A stretch of 64,000 nt of DNA from Symbiodinium natans (lineage: Eukaryota > Sar > Dinophyceae > Suessiales > Symbiodiniaceae): contig CAJNDS010002335.1 of the NCBI GenBank assembly GCA_905221605.1, forward strand, positions 718,887 through 782,886, in the 5' to 3' direction. The position numbers and the translations under genes are program-made. The stretch's first letter is position 1; each line of letters begins with the position of its first letter. The notes beneath the pieces are model-generated. The model saw only the letters and a list, made by a program, of their open reading frames with translations. It was not told the DNA's origin and searched no databases. This document shows positions 54,243-64,000 of this stretch, piece after piece.

Positions 54243-55162
54243 ATGTGCTTGCTTAGCCAATAGTTTGGCCATTTGTTGAACTTTAAAATTTTCGGGGTCT
54301 TCTCGTTTAGTAGGACTGTTAAAGTTTAGCCTTTTGTTGTTTCCTGGGTTATTGCAGAAGTGGACCACGGGCTTTAAACATCCCCAAAAGACCGCACGCT
54401 TTCCGGTTGAGGGATGCTATGGACGTTGATTTTGAATAGTAAGTAGTAGTGATAATAGTGATAATCGAAGCAATACCCGCAAAGGGGCCCTAACTTGGAG
54501 GAACCTCATGCAATGTAGGGGCCTTAATGGTTAGATCTTTTCTCTTTTTTTTTTTGCTGGGGGGGGGGGGGGGGGGCGGTGCGCATGGTATAAATATAAT
54601 TAGGGACCGTAAGGGAACACTATTAGTAATAATTCCCACCCCTATATAACGGCATACTTTAAAGTCATAAGTCGCCAACCCCAGAACCCTTGAAATTCCT
54701 CGAAAACCCTGACGCCTGCCGGTGTTTGTTGGGAGCCGATGCGGGCATAGATCAGAAAAAAAAACCGCCTGCTAACTCCAAGGCTTGGGCAAATCAAAAG
54801 AAGGGCAGCCACGACCGTTACTCCCGTATTTTTTCCTGAATTCGGTTTCAGGGCTTAAGGTAGCAGACCAGGCCCTTCTTCCCTGCGTTAAGGGCATAGG
54901 TTCCCTTCTACACCCTTTGAAAAGCCCAAAACAGGCACCCCTGTTGTTTCATTCCTAGGTTCGTCTTGGGTCTAGAAAAGAGCAGCCGCAAGCTCGCTCC
55001 AAAGCAGCACGTTCCGCTTTAGGGTTTGCTTGGGGACGAAAAGAACCCTAGAACGGTCTATGGTTCATGTACCTTACTTTTATCGCTTCGTGACATGGGC
55101 CTGCTGGTCATGGCGCTTTTCTTCCCGCAGCTGCTTGTTTCAATAGTCGCGCCAACTCGATT

Positions 55163-55234
55163 TCATGAAGCGCACAGCCTCTGAAGGGGAAGGAGAAACA
55201 GCAGAAGAGTGAGACACTCATCGAGGGGAAGGTG
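55163..55234 (+). other. Candidate coding segment
   Basis: Lys/Glu-rich open stretch (KGKEKQQKSETLIEGK) ending at a canonical AAG|GTGTAAG donor. Frame upstream is blocked by a stop; only weak support. Confidence 0.25.
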
Positions 55235-55563
55235 TAAGTTCTTGGCAATGAATGTAGCCATCGCATACTCTACTCCAAACCCTAAACCCTCAGCGACCTA
55301 CTAGTTCGGTTAGCAGACTACTAGTTTATTAGAACCTTTTCAGGACCCGCGAGGGGCCTAAGAGCTTCCGACACCCTACACCCCAAACCCCAAACCCTAG
55401 CAATCCTGCAAAACCTGGAAAACCTGGAAGTCCTAAACCCCAAAAACCTTTTGAACCCTAAACCTTAAACCCTAAACCCTAAACCCTCAAGGCCCTTTGA
55501 AGGCCTTGTCTTGGAGGTTTCTCATCTCGTGGGCCCCCCTTCTCAGGCCAGGCTGCACACCCT

Positions 55564-55675
55564 TAGGGTTTAGGGTTTAGGGTTTAGGGTTTAGGGTCTA
55601 GGGTTTAGGGTTTAGGGTTTAGGGTTTAGGGTTTAGGGTTTAGGGTTTAGGGTTTAGGGTTTAGGGTTTAGGGTT
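55564..55675 (+). repeat. TTTAGGG array
   Basis: About 16 units. Confidence 0.95.
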
Positions 55676-55796
55676 GCAGGTGTGGGGTGTTCGGATTTTG
55701 GGTCTGGAGTTTAGGGTGGCGTCTGGAGCTTGCGGCGAAGATTTGTTTGACAGACAGAGAACAGAGAATGACTGATTTCTTCTCCATGAAGCCCAG

Positions 55797-55994
55797 GACA
55801 GCAATGACTACCACGTAGTGGTCGCATTACTGTTCTGGTGCCTTCACTACTACTTTTCACGACTAGTATTCTATATTGCTACATCTCATCCGTTTCCCAA
55901 TCACATCCTGCTATTATTTTTCTTCCCGACCCCCTCTTTCGGAAATGCGGGCTCTTCGCCCTCCTCCCCCCCTCCGAAATCGTTCAGGGTCTAG
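55797..55994 (+). CDS. Candidate terminal exon, hydrophobic
   Basis: After CCCAG|G, 66 codons open to TAG: DSNDYHVVVALLFWCLHYYF and further hydrophobic residues, then Pro/Ser-rich. Could be the membrane-spanning end of a gene located 53.9-56.0 kb; not recognised. Confidence 0.35.
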   Translation, partial: DSNDYHVVVALLFWCLHYYFSRLVFYIATSHPFPNHILLLFFFPTPSFGNAGSSPSSPPPKSFRV

Positions 55995-56234
55995 AGTTTT
56001 GTGGGTTTGGAGATAATGGGGCAGCTCTAAGTGGGTGCTGTAAGTAGGTAGCACCCCTAGTTCATTGATGAACATCCACAGCCCTGCGACTATCCGTGAA
56101 CTTGGAAGTACCCGAAACCCTAAACCCCAAACCCTAAACCCCAAAACCTAAGCCCTAAACTCTAAGCCCTATACCTAAACCCTAAAATTAAAAGCGAGAG
56201 TCCCAGTGCCAGTGTCCGCGGCAGGCCGAGCAAG

Positions 56235-56264
56235 ATGGGAGAGACCGACCTCCCGAAAATTGAG
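56235..56264 (+). CDS. 133-aa protein exon 1
   Basis: MGETDLPKIE; ATG follows GCAAG; donor GAG|GC. Coding could extend upstream to 56225 if ATG is internal. Confidence 0.55.
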
Positions 56265-59200
56265 GCGCGGGCTTAAGGGTTTAGGGCGCGGGATGGCCCG
56301 CTGTGCGGGTTTAGGGTAAGGGTTTAGGGTTTAGGGTTTAAGGTTTAGCGTTTAGGGTTTAGGGTTTAGGGTTCTCGGTTTTCTGTTTTCGATTCTCACT
56401 CTGGCCGCTCAGGTGTGCGTAGGGTACCGTGCCCTACAAGCCTCAGATGCCAAAACCGAAACCCTCTTGTTGGTTATGAGGGGTGTCGGTGATGTGGCTG
56501 AAATGTGATGGTGCTGGGCTGAGGTTGTTCCGTATGCTTATGTGTAAGTCATCTAAGGGATTATACCTCTGAGCATCCATCTCATCACCACCCCTACGAA
56601 AGAAAGAACCCTCAAGCCCCCCAACACCCTGAACAACCTGGGTTCAGGATTAGGGAACCAGAGATGGGGTTCGGGCGGAGACTAGGGTACCGGGCTACAC
56701 CCAGGGGAGAACCCTGATGCGTGCCCTGAAGTAAACCACCCCCAGTCGGGACACTTCTCGATTTGTGCCTCATCTTGAGCCAACGTCGAGTTGGCATAGT
56801 TTATGGTTGCACTCGATTTGTGCGTGTCATCCTTTGCAGCAGGGGTGGTGCACCTCAAACACCTCTGAGCCCCCAAAACTAAATTCGCTTAGGGTTGAGG
56901 GAGACACCTTCCCATAGGCTCCATCTGACTGACACCTTCAGGGTTCAGGGTTTACCTAAGGTTTTTTTGGTACTTATTTACCAATCATAGCTGCACTTCT
57001 AACCCAGATTATGACCATATTAGGGCACTTAAGGGGCTGATAAGTGGGGTTATATATACAGTTATATTGCTTCATAAGTACCCTAAACCCTAAACCCTAA
57101 ACCCTAAACCCTAAACCCTGGCGGACCTGGGTCACAGGAAGTGCCCGACACGTCTGCGCAGCTTCTGCGTGACCCCAGCGAGGCCAATTTCAGGGGCTTC
57201 GGGTGTTTTTTGGTTGTATGTGTGGTGGTTTAGGGTTTAGGGTTTATGGTTTAGGGTTTAGGGTTTAGGGTAGACGCCAGAAGCCTTAGCAGGCGACGTT
57301 GTGTTTTATTCAGGTATGCTTATAAGGGTCTGCACGGCGCCCTGATTCGGGGTGGTTCGGGCTGGCAACGCGCATGGCATCTAAAGAGACTAATGCTGTA
57401 AAGCTTAGATGACGAACTATTCCTGCTGCCTGTTTGTGTGTGTAAAGGGTGGGACGCCAGCCCTACGTACCTGCTTCGAGCTGTTCCGCTCCGTTCTGCA
57501 TGTTTTCTTGTCGACTTGACACCAACTCAAGTGATGTGTGTGTGGTGTGTAGAGGGTTTAAGGTTTGGGTTTTAGGGTTCATATAAGCTTTATTAGGGTT
57601 TAGGGTTTAGGGGTTTGAAACCGTTCTTAAGGTGATTTACAAGCGTCTGGCTTGACGATGTGTTTGCTTTCAAGTTTTTGGGGGATGCGCTCCAGGGTGC
57701 GGGCCTTCATCAAACCTATAGAGTTTAGGGTTTCAGGGTTTAGGGAAGTTTGGGGTTTAGGGTTTAGAGTTTAGGGGCTAGGGAAAGTTTAGGGTTTAGG
57801 GTCTAGGGTTTTGGTAAACCCTAAGCAGTTTAGTCCCTGTTTTGGGCTCCCCAGTGGGTCGCAATGGCAGGCGGATGACATGCAGCGTTATGTCAGCAAG
57901 GCCCGGACTACCAAATTTGGGAGGCAACCCTAAACCCTAAACCCTAAGCCCCAAGCCCTTATAAACCCCAAGCCCTAACCCTAAACCCTAGACCCCAAAC
58001 CCCAAACGAAGACCCTGAAGCAATAAACCCCAAAACCCCGGACCCTGTAGCTCAAAAGCCCGTAAACCCCGGACCCTAAAATCTGCACCCTTCAAAATTG
58101 AAGCCCAGATCCGTAGGGTTTTAGGGTTTAGGGTTTAGGAGTCAACTCTCCAGATCCCTAAACCCTAAACCCTAAACCCTAAACGTGCAGGGCTCCTCCG
58201 TGGGCTCCGTGACATCCGTGGATGAGAGCGAAGCAGCCCCTGGGGTGTTTATGGGGTGTTCGGGGTTTGGGGTTTAGGGTTTAGGGTTTGGGGTTTAGGG
58301 TTTGGGGTTTGGGGTTTAGGGTGTAGGGTGTAGGGGGGGTTTCAGAATTACCGGGTTTTGGGGTTTCAGGGTTTGAGGGTTTTAGAGCTTTAGGGTTTTT
58401 AGGGCTACTGGTTTTGCGGGTTTTCGGGTTCAGGATTCGAGGGTTTCAGCAGTTTAGGGCGTTAGGGTTTTAGAGGCTTCAGGGTTTTAGGGTTTTTGGG
58501 TTGAAGGGTTTGAGGTTCGACTTGTACTGAAACTTCGTGTTATTTCTAGACTCTCGCCCTCCTCCGCACTTCGTTTCCCCTAAGCCCAACTAACACCCTA
58601 CACCCTCAACCCTACGTCTGTGCAGCACAGCTCAGGAGACGGAGGACGATGAAGACAAAAAGTGGCAGGAGCAGATGAGGTCCGCCATATCGGTCCCAAA
58701 TCCTGTAGCCTTCCTTGTGAACCTTACACTCTCAAACTCCTCAAGTTTCCCCCCGCAGTACCCCTCCTGTATGTAGAAGCATATATACACCCATGAACCC
58801 TAAACCCAAACCCTAAACATGTTTAGGGTTCGGGTTCGGGTTTGCCGGGCAGCGTGGGGGTTTATTTACGGACTCTTAGGTTTTCAGGTAGCTTCTACCT
58901 AAACTTAGACTCCAAGCCCAGAGCGCAGAAGTCGAACCTTCTAGGGTTTAGATTTGGGGCTTTACGAAAATACGGGACCCCCAATATAGACCCCCAAATC
59001 GTAGGATCCCCCTTTACTCAGGAGAGACCCCAATAAGGTATCCCTGTTTTCGGAAGCCCCCGTTTAGGGGTTTTGCCCTAAGCCTTGCGCCCTCAACCCC
59101 AATCTTCTTCTTGAGTTTAGATGAGGGGGTCGACCCTGAGCTCTCAAACCTACATGCTAAACCCTAAAATCAAAATAAGACAGAGATGTATACATATACA

Positions 59201-61876
59201 TATGCATATATATGTATACACTATGTACATATATGTACACGCACGTATATACATGCATATATATAGATTTATGTTTATTTGTTTATGTATACAACCCTAA
59301 GCCCTACGGAGCCCACTGGACCTTGAAGGCGGCAGCAGAACTTTCAGTTCTCGCGCGTCGAAGCTCGCCATGGTGTTTCGTAGGGTTTGTAGGGTTTCTG
59401 GGGTCCCTAAACCCTAAACCCTAAACCCTAAACCCTAGACCCTAGACCCTAGACCCTAAACCCTAAACCCTAAACCCTAAACCCTAGACCCTAAACCCTA
59501 AACCCTAAGCCCTAAACCCTAAACCCTAAACCCTAAACCCTAAACCCTAAACCCTAAACCCTAACCCTAAGCCCTAGCCCCTAAGCCCTGAAACCCTAAA
59601 AGCACTCTGTAGCATTTGAGGGGTGGGTTCGGGGTGCAAGGCCCTGAGCCCGAACACCTAAAACCCGACACCCTAAAGTCTTCAGGCCCTGAGACCCTAA
59701 AACTCTCCACCGCAGCTGGGTGTTGAAGGTTCAACTCCAGTTCCTCCAGAGGGGCCTTTTCTCTAGACTGACGGCCGTGGGTTTCAGGGGTGGATGCCAT
59801 CTCTATTCCCTCCAAAGGAACTCTGACTCGATCCTAAACCCTAAACCTTGGTTCCTGGAGGTCTTAGGGCGCAGGGTCCCCGAAAGCTGTGTCACGGAAC
59901 TCTACCCAGAATATCTTCCCCCTGAAGTGTCTTGCGGTCGTAGGGCCTATTCCTTATAATCTTGTTCTCTTGCAAGATCTAGGTTGAATCTGGGGTTCTT
60001 GTGAGTTTAGGGTTTAAAGCTTGGGGTTTCGAGGTTCGATGATCTTGATCGGTACCGGGTAATGAGGGCAGGTGCAGCCCTAAAGCCTCAATCCTGCTCC
60101 CTAAGAAGGTTTAAGCTCGCAAGTTGTGGACAAGGTGTGGGGTTTTCAAGTGACCGGACCTCGACGGATGTCCAGACAACGCGTGCGCAAGCCGACGAGA
60201 CTTCGCAGCTGCCGGTAGCAGCGAGGGAAGTGGCAAAGCTGCTGATAGATACCTGACGGAGTGTCGAAGCCGGCTTGGAACACTTGCACCGCGCTAGTCA
60301 CCTATTGAGGTGTGCTAGGTCATGAGGAGACTCTGATGGGAACGGCCCCTTAGCCGATGTTGAGGCAGACGATCGGATTGACACTGGATCTATGTCGACG
60401 GCTCGCCAATGCCCTAGTCCGCTAAAGCACCAAACCCGACGTGGGCAGTTCTCAACATGTTGGCACATTTATTTTTGGGGGTACTCTAAGTACACGGTTC
60501 CCGGTTAAAATCGGATCCCCGACTCAAGGGACCATAATTCAACGAAACCCCCGCGAAACAAGAAGTTTCATGCCCTCTGGAGGAGCCTAGACCCTAAGAC
60601 CTAGAAATCTTAGAGTTTCTATGAACCTGCGACCTTAACCCGCAAACTTTATTCTCCGACCCCGTAGCCTAACCCGAATTAGACCCCACACCTTATCAGC
60701 CTCCAACAAGACAGTGAGTCCTAAACCCTAAACCCAAACTCTCTGGGACCACTACAATAGGGCAGTTTTCCCATACAGCCCTTCCAACCCTCGTAAGGCA
60801 CTCCGCCTTGGAAATCCCTCGCGAAGTAAACCCTAAACCCTAAACCCTAAACCCTAAACCCTAAACCCTAAACCCTAAACCCTAAACCCTAAACCCTAAA
60901 CCCCAAACCCCAAACCCTGAACCCTGAACCCTAAACCCTAAACCCTAACCCCTAAACCCTAAACCCTAAACCCTACCTTCTGAATTTGTCTCCTCATGGA
61001 CCAAGGTCTCCGGCACGCGCATGCACTTGAAGCCCGACCAGTCTGTGTCTTTGACGCAGTTCAATTCTAATAGGGTTTAGGGTTTAGGGTTTAGGGTTTA
61101 AGGGTTATAACTGTACTTCTAACCCACTTATATAAGCCTTGGAGGTTCAGGGCACTTATTTACCAATCATAACTGTGCTTATAACCCAACTGATATCAAG
61201 GGTTTGGGGTTAAGGGTTTAGGGTTCAGAGCTGCCCTGTGCCCGAAATATGGTCATAATGTGGGGGGTTATAAGCACAGTGTCTTTTGATGCAGTTGGGG
61301 GGTTTGGGATTTGGGGCTCAGGGGGTGGGGCTTAGGGCTTAGGGTTTGGGAGTTTTGGGGTTGAGGAGGTTTGGGGGTTCAGGGTGGGGCGTATGCAGGG
61401 CAGTCATGGTGCAGTCAGTTGCCGAGTTTGGGGGTTTAGGTTGTTGCTTGAACTTTCGGGGTTTAGGTTTAGGGCCGCAGTGTTTGAAGTTTGTATTTCG
61501 GATTGTTGCAGCAGGGGTTTAGGGTTTAGGGTTTAGGGTTTAGGGTTCAGGGTTTAGGGTTTAGGGTTTAGGGTTTAGAGTTTCGGCCATAGGATGACAG
61601 GCACAAATCGACGCCAAGGATGGGGCTTCGTGCTCAGCTGCCCGCTGTGGAGACCACTGTCGGCCAGAAACAGTCGTTTCGTGCTGGCTGTGGTTTAGGG
61701 TTTAGGGTTTAGGGTTTGGGGTTTAGGGTTTAGGGTTTTTGGGTGACAGCCTGGGCTGGGCAACCTGGAAACCCATCATCGCTCACCTCGCTCATGGGCT
61801 GGACAATGGCGAGGCAGTCTCTCACAGCTCAGGGCTTCGCCTTGAAACAGAGTTCCGAGGCGGCTGGACACATTGA
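56235..61876 (+). CDS. Unrecognised 133-residue protein, 9 exons
   Basis: Exons: 56235-56264, 57138-57182, 57871-57900, 58191-58232, 58636-58679, 60034-60067, 61006-61055, 61619-61682, 61814-61876: 402 nt, in frame, ATG to TGA. Acidic first half (MGETDLPKIE, EVPDTSAQLLRDPSE, ETEDDEDKKWQEQM), then FDDLDRYRVMR and a basic/beta-like second half (VSGTRMHLKPDQSVSLT, GLRAQLPAVETTVGQKQSF). Seven GC donors and one GT; all acceptors AG|G. I do not recognise the family. The last exon could use another frame ending ENPCC and TAA at 61895. Supported by phase, splice pattern and composition only. Confidence 0.5.
57138..57182 (+). CDS. 133-aa protein exon 2
   Basis: EVPDTSAQLLRDPSE; acceptor CACAG|G, donor GAG|GC. 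Confidence 0.6.
57871..57900 (+). CDS. 133-aa protein exon 3
   Basis: ADDMQRYVSK; acceptor GGCAG|G, donor AAG|GC. Confidence 0.6.
58191..58232 (+). CDS. 133-aa protein exon 4
   Basis: GSSVGSVTSVDESE; acceptor TGCAG|G, donor GAA|GC. Confidence 0.6.
58636..58679 (+). CDS. 133-aa protein exon 5
   Basis: ETEDDEDKKWQEQM; acceptor CTCAG|G, donor AG|GT. Confidence 0.6.
58956..59061. mobile_element. M5 element
   Basis: GGGGCTTTACGAAAATACGGG...TGTTTTCGGAAGCCCCC; in intron 5 of the 133-aa gene. Confidence 0.8.
59406..59573 (+). repeat. CCCTAAA/CCCTAGA array
   Basis: About 24 units, in intron 5 of the 133-aa gene. Confidence 0.95.
60034..60067 (+). CDS. 133-aa protein exon 6 (34 nt)
   Basis: FDDLDRYRVMR in the phase left by exon 5; acceptor TCGAG|G, donor AGG|GC. 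Confidence 0.55.
60829..60975 (+). repeat. CCCTAAA array
   Basis: About 20 units ending 30 bp before exon 7 of the 133-aa gene. Confidence 0.95.
61006..61055 (+). CDS. 133-aa protein exon 7
   Basis: VSGTRMHLKPDQSVSL plus split Thr; acceptor CCAAG|G, donor AC|GC. Confidence 0.55.
61619..61682 (+). CDS. 133-aa protein exon 8
   Basis: MGLRAQLPAVETTVGQKQSF then R; acceptor CCAAG|G, donor CGT|GC. Confidence 0.5.
61814..61876 (+). CDS. 133-aa protein terminal exon
   Basis: AVSHSSGLRLETEFRGGWTH and TGA in the phase of exon 8; an alternative frame in the same interval is also open (to TAA at 61895). Confidence 0.4.
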   Translation, partial: AVSHSSGLRLETEFRGGWTH

Positions 61877-62108
61877 CGAGAATCCTTGCTGCTAAGGATT
61901 CGCGTTTGCGGGTTTCAGGGCTGCAGGCTTGGAGTTTCGAGTTTGGGTCTTGGATTTCAGGCTTACGTAATGTGCAAGGCCCGGGGACCCTAAACCCTAA
62001 ACCCTAAACTCAAGGTTTATGAACCTCCGGTGTGCTTGCCAGCTGTCGATGCTGCTCAATGGTTTTTCGTTCACCACAACTTGTCAGCCGGCTAAAGCCC
62101 GAAGTCCT

Positions 62109-62225
62109 CCTTGGAGGTTCATGGTACTTATTAACCAACTGTCACTGTGCTTACGCATTATGACCATACTAGAGCACTTAAGGGGCTTAGAAGTGGGCTG
62201 GAAGTACAGTTGTAACTTGTTAAAA
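62109..62225. mobile_element. M4 element
   Basis: CTTGGAGGTTCATGGTACTT followed by the family's interior (TATGACCATACTAGAGCACT), running into a CCCTAAA array. Confidence 0.65.
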
Positions 62226-62613
62226 CCCTAAACCCTAAACCCTAAACCCTAAACCCTAAACCCTAAACCCTAAACCCTAAACCCATGTACCCGAACCCCT
62301 GCCCTTCTGCACTGGCGGCTTTGCTCCGATCATTCTTAGTTTCGTCTTAAACTAAAGACGTCTCGCAGTACCCTAATGTTTTTTTTTTTTTACTGGTTCA
62401 GGTTTTAGGGTTTAGGTTTTAGGGTAGAGGGTTTAGGGTTAGGGTTTAGGGTTTAGGTTTTAGGGTTTTGGGTTGAGCTTTTAGAGGTCATATACCTGCT
62501 TGAGCCAAATAGTCAAGCTGCCCATGTCGCAGAAGTTATTGAGCCCTGAAGCCAAGCCGCGTAAACCCCAGAACCTGAATTCAAACCCATAGCACTTAAA
62601 CCCTGTAGCTATA

Positions 62614-62760
<147 letters not shown>

Positions 62761-62778
62761 AGCCGCGCCTTAAGCGAG

Positions 62779-62826
62779 GAGATACCTGAAGCCACTGCGG
62801 AGCACCTGAGACGGTACGTGCAGCAG
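62779..62826 (+). CDS. Exon of a further gene
   Basis: EIPEATAEHLRRYVQQ; acceptor GCGAG|G, donor CAG|GTGAGG, the most canonical GT donor seen. The gene would continue beyond the window; not recognised. Confidence 0.5.
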
Positions 62827-64000
62827 GTGAGGTTCAACTCTTGCAGTTTAGGATTGATGGTTTACGTTTCCCCAACCCCTAAACCCTAAACCCTAAACCC
62901 TAAGCCCTAAACCCTAAACCCTAAAACCGAATCCCAGGGTTTAGGCTGTCTGTACATTCCACAGAGAGATGCGCAGTGTGGTTTCCTGGCTTTAGCACAT
63001 GTAGTTTAGATTTAGGGTTTAGAGGTAGCCTCAGGGGTTCAGGGGTTGCGGGCTTTGGGTGCGAACGTGGGCCAGCGCCAAACCCACTTAGGACCCAGAG
63101 TAGGCCCTTACAGCATAAATAAACCCTAAGTAAACCCTAAACCCCAAGCCCATTTTTTAGGGTTCAGGTTCTTTTGGTTCCCTTAGAAGTCCCTTTAAAC
63201 CAACAAGGGCGTTTTTTCGTACGTTTAGGTTTCTCTTGGGTCAAGAAGCTTGAATGCCAGCCTTCCAAAGGATCTGTGTACCCATATAGTAGAATCCTTG
63301 ACCAAGAAGGGTGTATAGAGTAGGCCCACACCCTCGTCCCTCCCAAACCTTGCATGCCTAAACTCTAGAAGCACGGGCGCCTTCCTCTGGAAGCTCCTTG
63401 ACTTGGACACTAAGCCCTAAACCCCAAACCCTAGGGATACTTGGAAATAGAAATTTGAATTTTTGCTAAGGTTCCAAGTTCAGTATAGAAACCCGCCCTA
63501 AACCCTACAGTCAGCACCAAAGGCCCCATGTCATTGAAGAAGGGTTTGGGGCTGGGTTGAGGGCGTTCAAGGGTTCGGGGCTGGCTTAACGCTTGTTGGG
63601 GTCTAGGTTTTCTTCAGGAATTTTAGGGTTTAGGGTTCCCCGTAGGCTAACAGTCCTGAATAGTAGGGATTATATTTTCGGGGCACTATAATCCCTATTG
63701 AGGACTGTTAGAGTAAGGGGCAGCATCCCAAGTTTAGGGTTAAGTTTAACCTTGTTAGGGTTCAGGGCTCGCAGGGCTCAGGGTCTAGCCTTCAAACTAG
63801 TTGAGATGTAGGATTTCGGGTTTACAGGTTAGGGCTCAGGGCCGAGGAGTTGAAATTTCGGGTTTAGACTTCTCAGGTTGGGCTCATGATTTGAGGAACC
63901 GAAGCCCCACAAGTGTTCAAAAGCAAGTCGACCTCTTGTGCCGGACTCCGAAGCCTGACGGAGCAGCGCCCACCGAAAAGTCGGCCAAAGCAGTCACAGA
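62827..64000 (+). other. Right end of window
   Basis: Short CCCTAAA patches, an M3-type repeat (about 63080-63250) and an M1 element (63635-63730). No exon supported. Confidence 0.5.
63635..63730. mobile_element. M1 element
   Basis: GCTAACAGTCCTGAATAG...CTATTGAGGACTGTTAG with right end GCAGCATCCCA. Confidence 0.75.

Overview
The window looks like nuclear DNA of a dinoflagellate, or a close alveolate relative. The evidence is: genes all on the + strand in a head-to-tail row with short gaps; splice acceptors that are almost always AG followed by G, paired mainly with GC or GA donors; a Ty1/copia element of the type known from dinoflagellates; and plant-type telomere repeats (TTTAGGG/CCCTAAA) scattered through the whole 64 kb. 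The species cannot be named from the sequence.

Layout. 1-5857: a terminal exon of an upstream gene (284-402), a start exon of another gene (566-652), weak candidate exons and many telomere-like arrays. 5858-32088: the C-terminal two thirds (about 285 residues) of phosphoglycerate kinase (PGK), cut into 20 exons of 23-63 nt, with a 9.8 kb copia retrotransposon (9126-18923) inside its third intron. 32823-39963: a 14-exon aspartyl/asparaginyl beta-hydroxylase-like gene (447 aa). 40047-52861: a CS-domain (p23/CacyBP-like) co-chaperone gene with Gly-Met-rich exons and a coiled-coil tail. 52862-56234: arrays and weak exon candidates. 56235-61876: a 9-exon model for an unrecognised 133-residue acidic/basic protein. 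62779-62826: an exon of a further gene. The conventional six-frame picture misses almost all of this because the exons are so short. I found them by matching protein families across phase-consistent splice sites, and the summed exon lengths are multiples of three in each complete model (one junction in the CS gene needs a G/G donor).

The striking property is the introns. Most carry a TTTAGGG array just after the donor and a CCCTAAA array just before the acceptor, so the two ends of the pre-mRNA intron are complementary. Several introns are, or contain, palindromic MITE-like elements. One intron is bounded by a 14-bp direct repeat and another coincides with a MITE copy. Several MITE copies carry a telomere-like array in their middle, one of them between 7-bp direct repeats. 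Together this suggests an introner system in which transposon-like elements create introns and telomere-like arrays are inserted into or attached to them.

The copia element has near-identical LTRs (1 difference in 229 bp), a CCCTA target-site duplication inside a telomere-like array, and a primer-binding site matching the anticodon arm of initiator tRNA-Met. Its gag-protease-integrase half is inverted relative to its integrase-RT-RNase H half. It also carries a DNA-methyltransferase-like and a 2-oxoglutarate dioxygenase-like domain. It is recent but broken.
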